From contig JAFARV010000614.1 in assembly GCA_019245255.1 (NCBI GenBank), positions 1 through 55,881 of the forward strand: a stretch of 55,881 bases of DNA, given 5' to 3'. The notes under the pieces are model-generated. The model searched no databases, had not been told where the DNA came from, and saw nothing but the letters and a program-made list of their open reading frames with translations. The DNA is from Acidobacteriaceae bacterium (GTDB taxonomy: Bacteria; Acidobacteriota; Terriglobia; Bryobacterales; Bryobacteraceae). Position 1 is the first letter of the stretch. Each line of letters begins with the position of its first letter. Position numbers and translations under genes: made by a program. Below are positions 47,283 to 55,881 of the stretch, in pieces.

Positions 47283-49196
47283 ATGTGCGGTATTGCGGGC
47301 TACGTAACACCAGAAAATTCCATGGTCAGTCGCTCCTGGCTGCGTGCGATGTGTGATCGGATGTTTCATCGCGGGCCGGATGGCTACGGTGAATTCTTCG
47401 ATGATCACGTCGCATTAGGGCATCGCCGGCTCAGCATCATCGACCTGAGTGGAGGAGCACAACCGCTCGGCAATGAGGACGGGTCTATTCAGATTGTCTT
47501 CAACGGTGAGATTTACAACTACGTCGAATTGCAGCGCGATCTCGCGCGGCGCGGCCACCAATTTCGCACCAAGAGCGACACCGAAGTCATCGTCCACCTT
47601 TACGAAGAAGTCGGTGAGCGTGTGCCCGAATACCTCAACGGCATGTTCGCGTTCGCCATTTGGGATGCCGGAAAACGAGAGCTGTTTCTCGCCCGCGACC
47701 GCTTCGGCGAAAAGCCGCTTTACTATTCGGCCGATATCCCCGGCACCCGGTTTTGCTTTGCCTCGGAGCTGAAGGCGCTCACCGCCTTACCGGGCTTCGA
47801 CCCGAAGCTCAACGAAAGAGCTGTCGCCGATTTCCTCAGCCTTTCCTATGTACCGGACCCCCATACAATCTACGCCCATGTACACAAGCTGCCGCCCGGG
47901 CATAGCCTGATGCTCCGCAAACGGGCGCTCACCGTGCGCCGGTATTGGAAGCTGAACTTCGAGGCCGCGCATTCGGGTGCAGATCCGGTCGAAGAGGTCC
48001 GCAGTCTCGCCGCCGATTCCGTTCAACGACGCATGATCAGCGACGTCCCGCTCGGCGCCTTCCTCAGCGGGGGAGTCGATTCGAGCGCGGTTGTCGCCAT
48101 GATGACCGGTAGCGCCTCGCACCAGGTCAAAACATTTTCCATCGGATTCACAAACCGCGACTTCGACGAGCTCGAATATGCGCGGCTTATCGTCGAGCGC
48201 TACCGCACCGAACACTACGAAGAAGTCGTCTCGCCGTCGATTCACGACACGCTGGGCACACTGAGCGAGCACTTCGATGAGCCGTTTGGCGATGCATCCG
48301 CCATTCCGATGCTCTATCTGTCGCGCATGACGCGCCGGCACGTGACCGTCGCGCTCTCGGGAGATGGAGCCGACGAGATTTTCGGTGGCTATCGCAGATA
48401 TTACTTTGGAGTCCTCGAGGAGCGTTTGCGCCAGCGCTTCCCCGAGTGGTTCCGCAAATCCGTGATCAAGGTCGGTGGGAAGTATTACCCAAAATTCGAC
48501 TATTTGCCGCAAATGTTTCGTGCGAAGACACTGCTGACGAATCTTGCGGCGGATATCGGCAATGCCTATTTCACATCCATGTCAACCTTCCGGGACGGCG
48601 GGCTACGGCGTGTACTCTCACCGCCGTTGCGCAGCAGCTTAAACAATTACTGTCCACGCCGGAGTTTTGCCGAGCGGTTTCAGGCCGTTTCTCACCTCTC
48701 GCCGCTGGCTCAAATGCAGGCCGTGGATATCGAGACCTATCTCCCCGGCGACATCCTGGTGAAAACGGATCGCACGACCATGGCTTATTCACTCGAGAGC
48801 CGGCCACCGTGGCTCGACCACCGTCTGGCGGAACTCGCGTGCCGTCTGCCCATGTCCGTTCACTTGCACGGGAGAGAACGCAAGCATCTCTTTAAGCGCG
48901 CCATGACGCCGCTGCTTCCGGAACCGATTCTAACCAGACCCAAGATGGGTTTCAGCGTACCGCTCGCCGAGTGGTTCCGCACCAGTTTGAAACCGGTCTA
49001 TCGCGAGGCCGTACTCCAGCCAGACATGGAGGAATATCTGTCGCTCACCGAGGCGCGCCGCCTATGGGTGCAGCACCAGACCGGGCGCCATGACCATAGC
49101 CGCAAGTTGTGGAACCTGCTGATGCTCGGCCTGTGGCACGCTCGCCAGCGCAGACGATCGTTCGAACCGGTGGTTGAAGAGGCAGTAGCGGTTTAG
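47283..49196 (+). CDS. asnB: Asparagine synthase (glutamine-hydrolysing), XrtA-locus amidotransferase type
   Basis: MCGIAGYVTPENS; RGPDGYGEF; FLSGGVDSSAVVAMM. Confidence 0.93.
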   Translation: MCGIAGYVTPENSMVSRSWLRAMCDRMFHRGPDGYGEFFDDHVALGHRRLSIIDLSGGAQPLGNEDGSIQIVFNGEIYNYVELQRDLARRGHQFRTKSDTEVIVHLYEEVGERVPEYLNGMFAFAIWDAGKRELFLARDRFGEKPLYYSADIPGTRFCFASELKALTALPGFDPKLNERAVADFLSLSYVPDPHTIYAHVHKLPPGHSLMLRKRALTVRRYWKLNFEAAHSGADPVEEVRSLAADSVQRRMISDVPLGAFLSGGVDSSAVVAMMTGSASHQVKTFSIGFTNRDFDELEYARLIVERYRTEHYEEVVSPSIHDTLGTLSEHFDEPFGDASAIPMLYLSRMTRRHVTVALSGDGADEIFGGYRRYYFGVLEERLRQRFPEWFRKSVIKVGGKYYPKFDYLPQMFRAKTLLTNLAADIGNAYFTSMSTFRDGGLRRVLSPPLRSSLNNYCPRRSFAERFQAVSHLSPLAQMQAVDIETYLPGDILVKTDRTTMAYSLESRPPWLDHRLAELACRLPMSVHLHGRERKHLFKRAMTPLLPEPILTRPKMGFSVPLAEWFRTSLKPVYREAVLQPDMEEYLSLTEARRLWVQHQTGRHDHSRKLWNLLMLGLWHARQRRRSFEPVVEEAVAV

Positions 49197-49199
49197 AAC

Positions 49200-50981
49200 A
49201 TGGGGCAACTGTTCATCATTCAAGGAGCGCAAGAATGCGCTGTCCATGAGCTCCGCGAAAAAGCGCGGCGTGCGTTTCAATCGCTAACCGGTCTCTCACC
49301 AAGCTCGGAATTGAGTAGCGCAACGCACGCGGTCCTGAAATTTCCTAAGCTGAACGGGGACCGTTCCAAGATTGTTCAAGATGCCGCGACGCAGTCGTGG
49401 GCGTGCGGCGCGGGGACGTTTTTCACACCCCAGCGCTACGGTGATGCTGCGTTACCGCTACTGCTCGAGCAGCGGCCATCGGAGGAAACCCTTGACGAAT
49501 GGAACGGCATTTTCGCACTCGCAGCATTCGCCGGGCCGCAACGTGAACTCAGTATCATCACCGATCGCCTGGGAAGCCTTCACGTTTATAAAACGACGCT
49601 TCGCGGATGCGTGCTGATTTCGACCTCCTCGCTGATCCTCGCTGCCCTCACGCAACCCGATTGGGACCCGATCGCGTGCCGCGAGTTTCTCGCTACCGGT
49701 ACAGTCTTTGAACAGCGCAGCTTATTCCGAGGCATCGAAAAGCTGCCTCCAGCGACGATCGTTCGTTTCCGCGACGGCCTGGAGGTTTCGCGTACCCGAT
49801 ATTGGGGCCTTCACTTGATCCCCTATCGCGATGTGGACTCGCGAACCTGCGTCCATGAACTCGCGGATGCGTTGACCGGCAGTATTCAGACAATCGCGCG
49901 TCATCTGCCCCAGCCCGTGATGGACTTGACCGGCGGCTTCGACTCCAGGGCGCTTGCCGGCTCGATGCTCAGAGCCGGTCTCAATTTCGAGACCGTAGTG
50001 AATGGCCAGGCCACAGACGGCGACGTGCTTATCGCCGGACGAATTGCGCGCGAGCGGCAGTTGCAACACCGGCATTACGAACGTGGAACGCAAACGCCAC
50101 AGCAGTGGCTTGAACAGGCGAAGTCTGCGCTGCCGTTGTGTGATGGCGAAATTGATCTGCTGCTCTATGCTCCGACAATGGACGTCCAACGCGGGCTGTC
50201 TGCGGAGTTCGACGTCACGCTCAACGGGTCCAATGGGGAAATCTGCAAAGGCTATTGGTGGGAACTGCTGTTTCCGAACACCGGCCGCGATCGCTGTTTT
50301 GACCCGCACAAGGTCGCAGCGCAAAGGTTCGCCTATGCCGGCGATCCCGGATTGCTCGCCCATCACTTCGACCAGAACCTCACAGCGCACTTTGCAGAGA
50401 TACTTGCCCGGAACAACTCGGGTCTCGAGAATCATCCCAACACGGCGCAGATGGACAACATCTACCTCGGCGTGCGCATGCAGCGCTGGCAAGGGCGAAT
50501 TGCCAGTTCGACGGCGCGCATCTGGCCGTGCTTATCGCCTTTTATGTTTCGGGACGTCATGCACGTCGCGCTCTCGGCCCCCCCTCGCTTACGTGTCCGC
50601 AACCGGCTGACCCGGCGGCTGGTTGAGCATCTCGACCCTCATCTTTCCGCCATTCCGTTAGACGACGGAACTCCGGCCATGCCGCTGCGCTTGTCCACGG
50701 CGCATTATTTCTGGCCACTCGCAAAAAAGTACGCCACGAAGGCGATGCACAGAGCGTTCCAGCGCCGCGCCACCGTAACGCCCGGGAACAAGATCAGAGG
50801 TCTATGGCAGCTCGAAGAGATTCACCGCATTCTGCGGCCAGACAGCATGGAAACCGCCGGCCTCTACGAGCCCTCCAAGCTCAAAACCCTGCTCGCAGCA
50901 TCGCAACAGGAGTCTTTTTCGAGCGCGGCCCTCTTCGGCCGCGTGCTCACCCTCGAACTGGCCGCGAGGGCCGTCAAATGA
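49200..50981 (+). CDS. Asparagine synthase-related protein without N-terminal catalytic Cys
   Basis: 593 aa beginning MGQLFIIQ; PP-loop-like DLTGGFDSRALAG. Confidence 0.82.
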   Translation: MGQLFIIQGAQECAVHELREKARRAFQSLTGLSPSSELSSATHAVLKFPKLNGDRSKIVQDAATQSWACGAGTFFTPQRYGDAALPLLLEQRPSEETLDEWNGIFALAAFAGPQRELSIITDRLGSLHVYKTTLRGCVLISTSSLILAALTQPDWDPIACREFLATGTVFEQRSLFRGIEKLPPATIVRFRDGLEVSRTRYWGLHLIPYRDVDSRTCVHELADALTGSIQTIARHLPQPVMDLTGGFDSRALAGSMLRAGLNFETVVNGQATDGDVLIAGRIARERQLQHRHYERGTQTPQQWLEQAKSALPLCDGEIDLLLYAPTMDVQRGLSAEFDVTLNGSNGEICKGYWWELLFPNTGRDRCFDPHKVAAQRFAYAGDPGLLAHHFDQNLTAHFAEILARNNSGLENHPNTAQMDNIYLGVRMQRWQGRIASSTARIWPCLSPFMFRDVMHVALSAPPRLRVRNRLTRRLVEHLDPHLSAIPLDDGTPAMPLRLSTAHYFWPLAKKYATKAMHRAFQRRATVTPGNKIRGLWQLEEIHRILRPDSMETAGLYEPSKLKTLLAASQQESFSSAALFGRVLTLELAARAVK

Positions 50982-52204
50982 AATCAAGTCACCCGAAGGT
51001 GCTGTTCATTGCGAGCGCTTTTCCGCCTGTCGTCGGCGGATCGGCACATGTGTATGCGAGTCTATGCCACGAATTGGGGCCCGACGCGGCAGTACTGGCC
51101 GCTCGCAGGAGTTACGCCAACGGAGCCGAACTGCCCGGATGGATGGCCTGGGACGCGGAACAGCCGTTTCCGGTGTACCGTCTCGACTTCCTGCGTCCCC
51201 AGTATCGGCCGAGGCCCCGCACGATTGCACACGCCGCTTGTCGCTACTTCTTTGAAGACCGCGTGCTCGAGCGGGAAGTGATCCAGCAAGCTGCCGGAAT
51301 CGCGAGGAAGCACAAAATTAACCTGATCTGCCTCGGCGAGCTCTATTCGCTCCACAACATCGGTCGGCAGCTTCGTAAAGAGCTTCGCCTCCCCGTCATT
51401 CACTACATTCACGGCGAAGAGATCACTGCGGTGCCTCCCGCCCGCCGTTACGTGGCGGGCGCCTTCGCGGCTTTGAGAGAAGCGCAAGGCGTCATTGCAG
51501 TCAGCTCGTTCACACGCGATCAGATCGTTTCGCGTTGTCAACTTCCCGAGACCAACATACGCGTGATCACGAACGGCGTTGATATCACCCGGTTTCACCC
51601 GGGGCACAAAACCACCGCAATTCTCGATCGCCACGCTTTGCACGGCAAGAAGATTCTGCTGACAGTCGGCCGGCTCGAACGGCGCAAAGGCCAGGACACG
51701 ATGATTCAGGCGCTGCCACGCATCGTACACGAAATCCCGGACGCTGTTTACGTCGTTGTCGGTCAGGGCAGCCAACTGGAATTCCTGAAACAGGAAGCTG
51801 TCCGTTGCGGCGTTGCGGATCGCGTGATTTTCGCAACCAACGTACCAGCGGCCGAACTCGCCGATTACTACCGCACCTGCGATGTCTTTGCGATGCCTAA
51901 CCGCACCATGCCGGATGGCGATACGGAAGGATTCGGTCTGGTGTTTCTAGAGGCCGGCGCCTGTCGCAAACCGGTCATAGGCGGCAATGCCGGTGGCGTG
52001 CCCGATGCCGTATCTCACGGCGAAAACGGAGTGCTGGTAGACGGTGCGTCCGTCGCTTCGGTCGCAGATGCGTGTGTACGGCTGTTACGTGATTCCGAAT
52101 TGGCACGAGGGCTTGCCGAAGCGGGCCTGCGCCGCGCGCGTTCTTCCACCTGGCAGAATAAAGCCCAGGAATTCCGCCGGCTGTGCGCCGAGGTTGCCGC
52201 ATGA
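50978..52204 (+). CDS. Glycosyltransferase family 4
   Basis: KVLFIASAFPPVVGGSAHVYASL..RVITNGVDITRFHPG..VGRLERRKGQDTMIQALP..EGFGLVFLEAGACRKPVIGG; start moved to ATG 50978. Confidence 0.92.
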   Translation: MKSSHPKVLFIASAFPPVVGGSAHVYASLCHELGPDAAVLAARRSYANGAELPGWMAWDAEQPFPVYRLDFLRPQYRPRPRTIAHAACRYFFEDRVLEREVIQQAAGIARKHKINLICLGELYSLHNIGRQLRKELRLPVIHYIHGEEITAVPPARRYVAGAFAALREAQGVIAVSSFTRDQIVSRCQLPETNIRVITNGVDITRFHPGHKTTAILDRHALHGKKILLTVGRLERRKGQDTMIQALPRIVHEIPDAVYVVVGQGSQLEFLKQEAVRCGVADRVIFATNVPAAELADYYRTCDVFAMPNRTMPDGDTEGFGLVFLEAGACRKPVIGGNAGGVPDAVSHGENGVLVDGASVASVADACVRLLRDSELARGLAEAGLRRARSSTWQNKAQEFRRLCAEVAA

Positions 52205-53316
52205 GCCGGCCCGTTCCCATCCTTTACGTTCACTATGGCGACGAGTGGATCCGCGGCAGCGAGCGCTTGCTGCTCGATTTGCTGGCGCATATCGACCGCG
52301 ACCGCTTCGCGCCCGTCGTGTGGTGCAACGGGGAACAGATGGAAAATGCCGTACGGGAACTCGACCTTCCGGTTTATAGGAGCCGCTTCGATATCTTGCT
52401 AACCTCGATCCGGCCGAATCATCGCGTCGGCTGCTGGGCGCGGCAGATCCGCGAAGGCCTTCACATCGCCGCTCGGCACCGTATCCGGGTCATTCACTCA
52501 AACAGCGGGGGTCCGGTCCAGTGGATGCTGCCGGTTGCACGGTTGCGGCGGATACCGATTCTTGCGCACCTGCACGCTCCCTATCTGAAGCGCGACCGCT
52601 ACGCGTTCGGCATTCGCTTTGCTGACCGTGCGGTCGGCGTCTCGAAATATGTACTGCGCGGCTTACAGGCCGATGGCGTCAGCGGGAAGAAGCTCGCTGT
52701 TATCTATAACGGAATTGACACGGCACGGCTGAAGCCCGGCACGCCCGATGCTGACTTGCAGAAATTGCGTGCCTCGGGCAAGGTGATCGTCACATTCGCC
52801 GGCTCGCTCATTTATCGCAAGGGTGTTGATCTCGTGCTACGCGCGATTCAGAGCGTGCCGGAAGTCGAACTGGTCATTGCCGGAGATGGGCCGGACCGCG
52901 AACCACTCGAAAAATTGTCCGCTCAGTTGAACTTGAACAGGCGAGTGCATTTTCGCGGTTACTGTGCCGATCTGGGTTCGCTGTATCGGGCAACGGACAT
53001 CGCTGTTCACCCGGCTCGCAGCGAAGCCTTCGGCCTGGTGCTGGCCGAAGCCGGTCTCATGGGCATCCCTGTCATCGCTTCGCGAGTCGGTGGCATTCCA
53101 GAGGTGGTCAAGGACAGCGAAACAGGGCTTTTATGCGACCCCGAATCAATCGAATCCTTCTCGTCTGCGATCCGTCTGTTGGCCGGCGATGCAGCTCGCC
53201 GTCGCACGTTGGGAACCGCTGCTAAGCAATGGGTGACACAGCACTTCACAGTTCCCGCAATGACGTCCGGCTTCGAGCGCCTGTACGCAGAAATGGCCGG
53301 TACCTCTGTCTTATAA
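52201..53316 (+). CDS. Glycosyltransferase family 4
   Basis: VIYNGIDTARLKPG..FAGSLIYRKGVDLVLRAI..SEAFGLVLAEAGLMGIPVIASRVGGIPEVV; ATGA overlap with upstream gene. Confidence 0.92.
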   Translation: MSRPVPILYVHYGDEWIRGSERLLLDLLAHIDRDRFAPVVWCNGEQMENAVRELDLPVYRSRFDILLTSIRPNHRVGCWARQIREGLHIAARHRIRVIHSNSGGPVQWMLPVARLRRIPILAHLHAPYLKRDRYAFGIRFADRAVGVSKYVLRGLQADGVSGKKLAVIYNGIDTARLKPGTPDADLQKLRASGKVIVTFAGSLIYRKGVDLVLRAIQSVPEVELVIAGDGPDREPLEKLSAQLNLNRRVHFRGYCADLGSLYRATDIAVHPARSEAFGLVLAEAGLMGIPVIASRVGGIPEVVKDSETGLLCDPESIESFSSAIRLLAGDAARRRTLGTAAKQWVTQHFTVPAMTSGFERLYAEMAGTSVL

Positions 53317-53467
53317 CTCCGGCCCGAACCACGACTCTGCACACGCTGTGGTGCTGGTGTGGTTTATAGTTATAAAAATCCCATTGATGAATCGCCGTTA
53401 GGTGTTTTCGGGTGCTGCGGGAAAGCTCTGCGCTCGCGGTCACACTCATTTAACTTAAGGAAGGTCC

Positions 53468-55881
53468 ATGCGTCTGCAAAAGCGACTTTTAGATATCGAT
53501 TCCGATCGCTACTGCGGGATCCGAGGTAACAGAAGCCGACTCTTGAGTATCGCTTCTGTGCTGCTCGCAGCGTGCGCCGCCGTGTCTACTCAGGCCGCCG
53601 CGGTAACGGATTCCTTCAGCATTACCGACGTGGCCGGCGTAACCACGAACAACTATCCGGTTCAGATCGGACGCCAATTCATCGATTCGCCTGATATAAC
53701 AGCAATTCAAAACTTCCCTCAGGTAGGTATTTGCACCGACGCAACCTGTTCGGCCGTTTCTCAGTGGTTGACTACCCAAGCGGATATCAAGAACCGGTAT
53801 GCATCGGGCTTCGCGAAGTTCTCGATTGTGAGCTTTTACATCCCCACCCTCAAAGCGGGATCCACGGTGTACTTCACGTTTCGAAACCAGACCGGCTGCA
53901 ACTGCGGTTCTGGAACTTGGGAGCCGAAAGCGAGCCTGCTCGGAAACTACAATTTTGATGCCCAGATGCAACTGGTCAACAATGGCGCTCCGCAGAGCAC
54001 CTCCGCGCGTATGATTTTGAGCAACTGGGATGGGAATAGTAACTCGCAACTCGGTCCGGTCTACTACTGGGCTGGCGGTAGTGTGGCGACCACGCTCGTC
54101 CTATGTGATCATTCCGGCGCTTACGATATGGGCTACAACGGCAAGACAGTCAGGCCCATGTTTATCGCAACATTCTGGCCATTAACTCATCAGGTGAAGG
54201 TCCGGTTTGTAGGCGAGAACGGCAGTTCGACCGGTTGGACCGACCAAACGTATGGGCTCACGCTAACGCTCGGAAATTCGAGCCCCCAGACGGTTTATAA
54301 AAATGCTAATGTTATTCACGCTGCCGGGTCGCGTTGGACCGTAACCGAAAACAACCAACTGTCGGACTGGCCCGTTTCTACGCCCAGCGGCGGAATCACG
54401 ATAAAAAAGGAGACCTGGGTCGGTACGGTGCCGCCGCCGGTCGCGGTGAATCACAATCTTGCGTATGTCGCCGCATCCAAGGCCATCCCTAACTACGACC
54501 CGGCAAAGGTCATTCCCGAAACGCAACTGGCAACCGATTGGACGACTCAGCAACAGGGTTCTTCGGATATCTATGGCGGAAGTTGGAACTGCTGGGGTCC
54601 GGGCAACCTTCATGCCTGGGGCACAGCGGGAGCCGGGCCACATATCGGCATGGAACCGCTCTGGACAACTCGTTATTTGTATTCCGGCGACATCCGTGAA
54701 CAGGAAATCGCACACATATGCTCAGATCAGGGCGCTGCTTTTTCGTTTCACTTCCGGGAAAATGCCAACAACAAGAACATTACACGTGACGCCGGAAATG
54801 GCTGCTCCTATCAGTGCTCGGTAAACGGTCAGGGGCGAATCTTGAGCGTCTCGCAGCGGCCCACTTTCCGTAGCATATGGGTCACCTATCCCTATACGAC
54901 TCCGAGCGATCGCATCATCGTCACCGGGCCGTATGTTAACCCCAACAACGATTTCAATAACGCCGGATTTTTTACTAACGATACGTCGCATGAGCCCGAC
55001 ATTGCTTCCGCTCTGTACTTAGTAACTGGCGACTGGTTTTATCTGGAAGAGACCTGGTTTTTAGCCAGCTTCGCGGTTGGCACAGGGAATGGCGCTGACG
55101 CCGCAGGTACGGACGGGCGCGGGCCAACCGGCGCCGAGGGCAGCGTTGGATATAACGCCGGAGAAGTCCGCGCTGTAGCCTGGGGCTTCCGATCGTACAT
55201 CGCGGCCGCATCTGTATCCCCGGATAATACGCCGGAAAAATCGTATTTTGAAACTCTGATCAATGACTTCGTGGCGCAGGAAGAGGGCGCCCGATGTACA
55301 TCCGCGGATGTCTTCCCTTGGTGTACCAGTAGTCGTTTTCACGGGAATGCCAATTGGAACTGGGGTATCTCGGTTCGATCTAAGGTCAACCGCGGCATGG
55401 GGTACCCAACTCTCCATCAATGGCAGCGCGGGCTGACGCAGTTTGTCCAGGGTAGTACCGTGCCCGGCGATTACGGTATTAACTATCTGCAAGGGACGGG
55501 GACAATAACGAATTCCGGACCCTCTCCGACCGTAACACTCAGCGATCCCAGTATGTGCTCGAAGCTGATGGTGCATATGCCTGTTGCGATCGGCTGCTCC
55601 ACAGACGGCCAATGGAACTGCATGAATGGTCCTGAGGTAATTTCATCCATATCCGGATGTACCGCAACTCTGGCCGCCTATGACGGTACTCCCTTGCCGC
55701 TCAATCTCAGCTCAGCCATCTATGCGGCTGGAGGCTCAAATAGCTGGTGGATGTATTCTCCAACCGTACAAGAAGCGGAGAGCGAATTTAGCGCCGATTA
55801 CCTGATGGTCGTCCTTGGTCGCGGCGATGAATTAGGCTATCCGGTCGACAACCTGGTGAACTGGTACGGTCAATTCTTCGT
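53468..55881 (+). CDS. Large secreted protein of unknown function, 3'-truncated by window edge
   Basis: Frame-2 manual translation shows no stop from ATG 53468 to the window end; signal peptide-like LLSIASVLLAACAAVSTQAAA; absent from the ORF track, probably because no stop lies in the window. Confidence 0.75.
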   Translation, partial: MRLQKRLLDIDSDRYCGIRGNRSRLLSIASVLLAACAAVSTQAAAVTDSFSITDVAGVTTNNYPVQIGRQFIDSPDITAIQNFPQVGICTDATCSAVSQWLTTQADIKNRYASGFAKFSIVSFYIPTLKAGSTVYFTFRNQTGCNCGSGTWEPKASLLGNYNFDAQMQLVNNGAPQSTSARMILSNWDGNSNSQLGPVYYWAGGSVATTLVLCDHSGAYDMGYNGKTVRPMFIATFWPLTHQVKVRFVGENGSSTGWTDQTYGLTLTLGNSSPQTVYKNANVIHAAGSRWTVTENNQLSDWPVSTPSGGITIKKETWVGTVPPPVAVNHNLAYVAASKAIPNYDPAKVIPETQLATDWTTQQQGSSDIYGGSWNCWGPGNLHAWGTAGAGPHIGMEPLWTTRYLYSGDIREQEIAHICSDQGAAFSFHFRENANNKNITRDAGNGCSYQCSVNGQGRILSVSQRPTFRSIWVTYPYTTPSDRIIVTGPYVNPNNDFNNAGFFTNDTSHEPDIASALYLVTGDWFYLEETWFLASFAVGTGNGADAAGTDGRGPTGAEGSVGYNAGEVRAVAWGFRSYIAAASVSPDNTPEKSYFETLINDFVAQEEGARCTSADVFPWCTSSRFHGNANWNWGISVRSKVNRGMGYPTLHQWQRGLTQFVQGSTVPGDYGINYLQGTGTITNSGPSPTVTLSDPSMCSKLMVHMPVAIGCSTDGQWNCMNGPEVISSISGCTATLAAYDGTPLPLNLSSAIYAAGGSNSWWMYSPTVQEAESEFSADYLMVVLGRGDELGYPVDNLVNWYGQFF

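Noticed and set aside
47787-48512. 241-aa minus-strand ORF
   Set aside because: Antisense to asnB with no recognisable domain
49722-50492. 256-aa minus-strand ORF
   Set aside because: Antisense to the asparagine-synthase-related gene; shadow ORF

Overview
The window looks chromosomal, probably from an acidobacterium (a guess from gene content and style, not tested). It has four blocks. (1) 1.1-7.6 kb, minus strand: a complete assimilatory nitrate/nitrite operon (NarK-type MFS, NasA, an unknown 115-aa protein, NirB, NirD). (2) 7.8-18.5 kb: an accessory zone rich in toxin-antitoxin and Uma2 genes. Several are decayed: a duplicated vapBC with one ruined vapC, a DUF433 3'-end scar fused behind a PEP-CTERM gene, two MarC-like N-terminal scars, a frameshifted DUF4917-like gene, and a secreted-protein gene with an in-frame amber codon in its signal peptide. 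A GH81-type beta-1,3-glucanase gene also lies here. (3) 18.6-38.4 kb: a glycan assembly/modification block (KAS III, SDR, ACP, hexapeptide acyltransferase, two epimerases, glycosyltransferases, methyltransferases, a polytopic membrane protein), then a 1270-aa NHL/Ig-like/tectonin protein and a lone CysC. (4) 38.9-53.3 kb: a sigma54 response regulator and histidine kinase, a PilZ protein, EpsI, and an XrtA-style exopolysaccharide operon (Wzz, ATPase, CpsD-like kinase, XRE, two asparagine-synthase paralogues, two GT4). A large secreted-protein gene then runs off the 3' edge. The observations I rate highest are: a divergent pair of sigma54 -24/-12 promoters between EpsI and Wzz; a shared GW...RPDV accessory domain on three consecutive, otherwise unrelated proteins; and the molecular scars in the toxin-antitoxin zone. 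All assignments come from reading the sequence; no database search was run.
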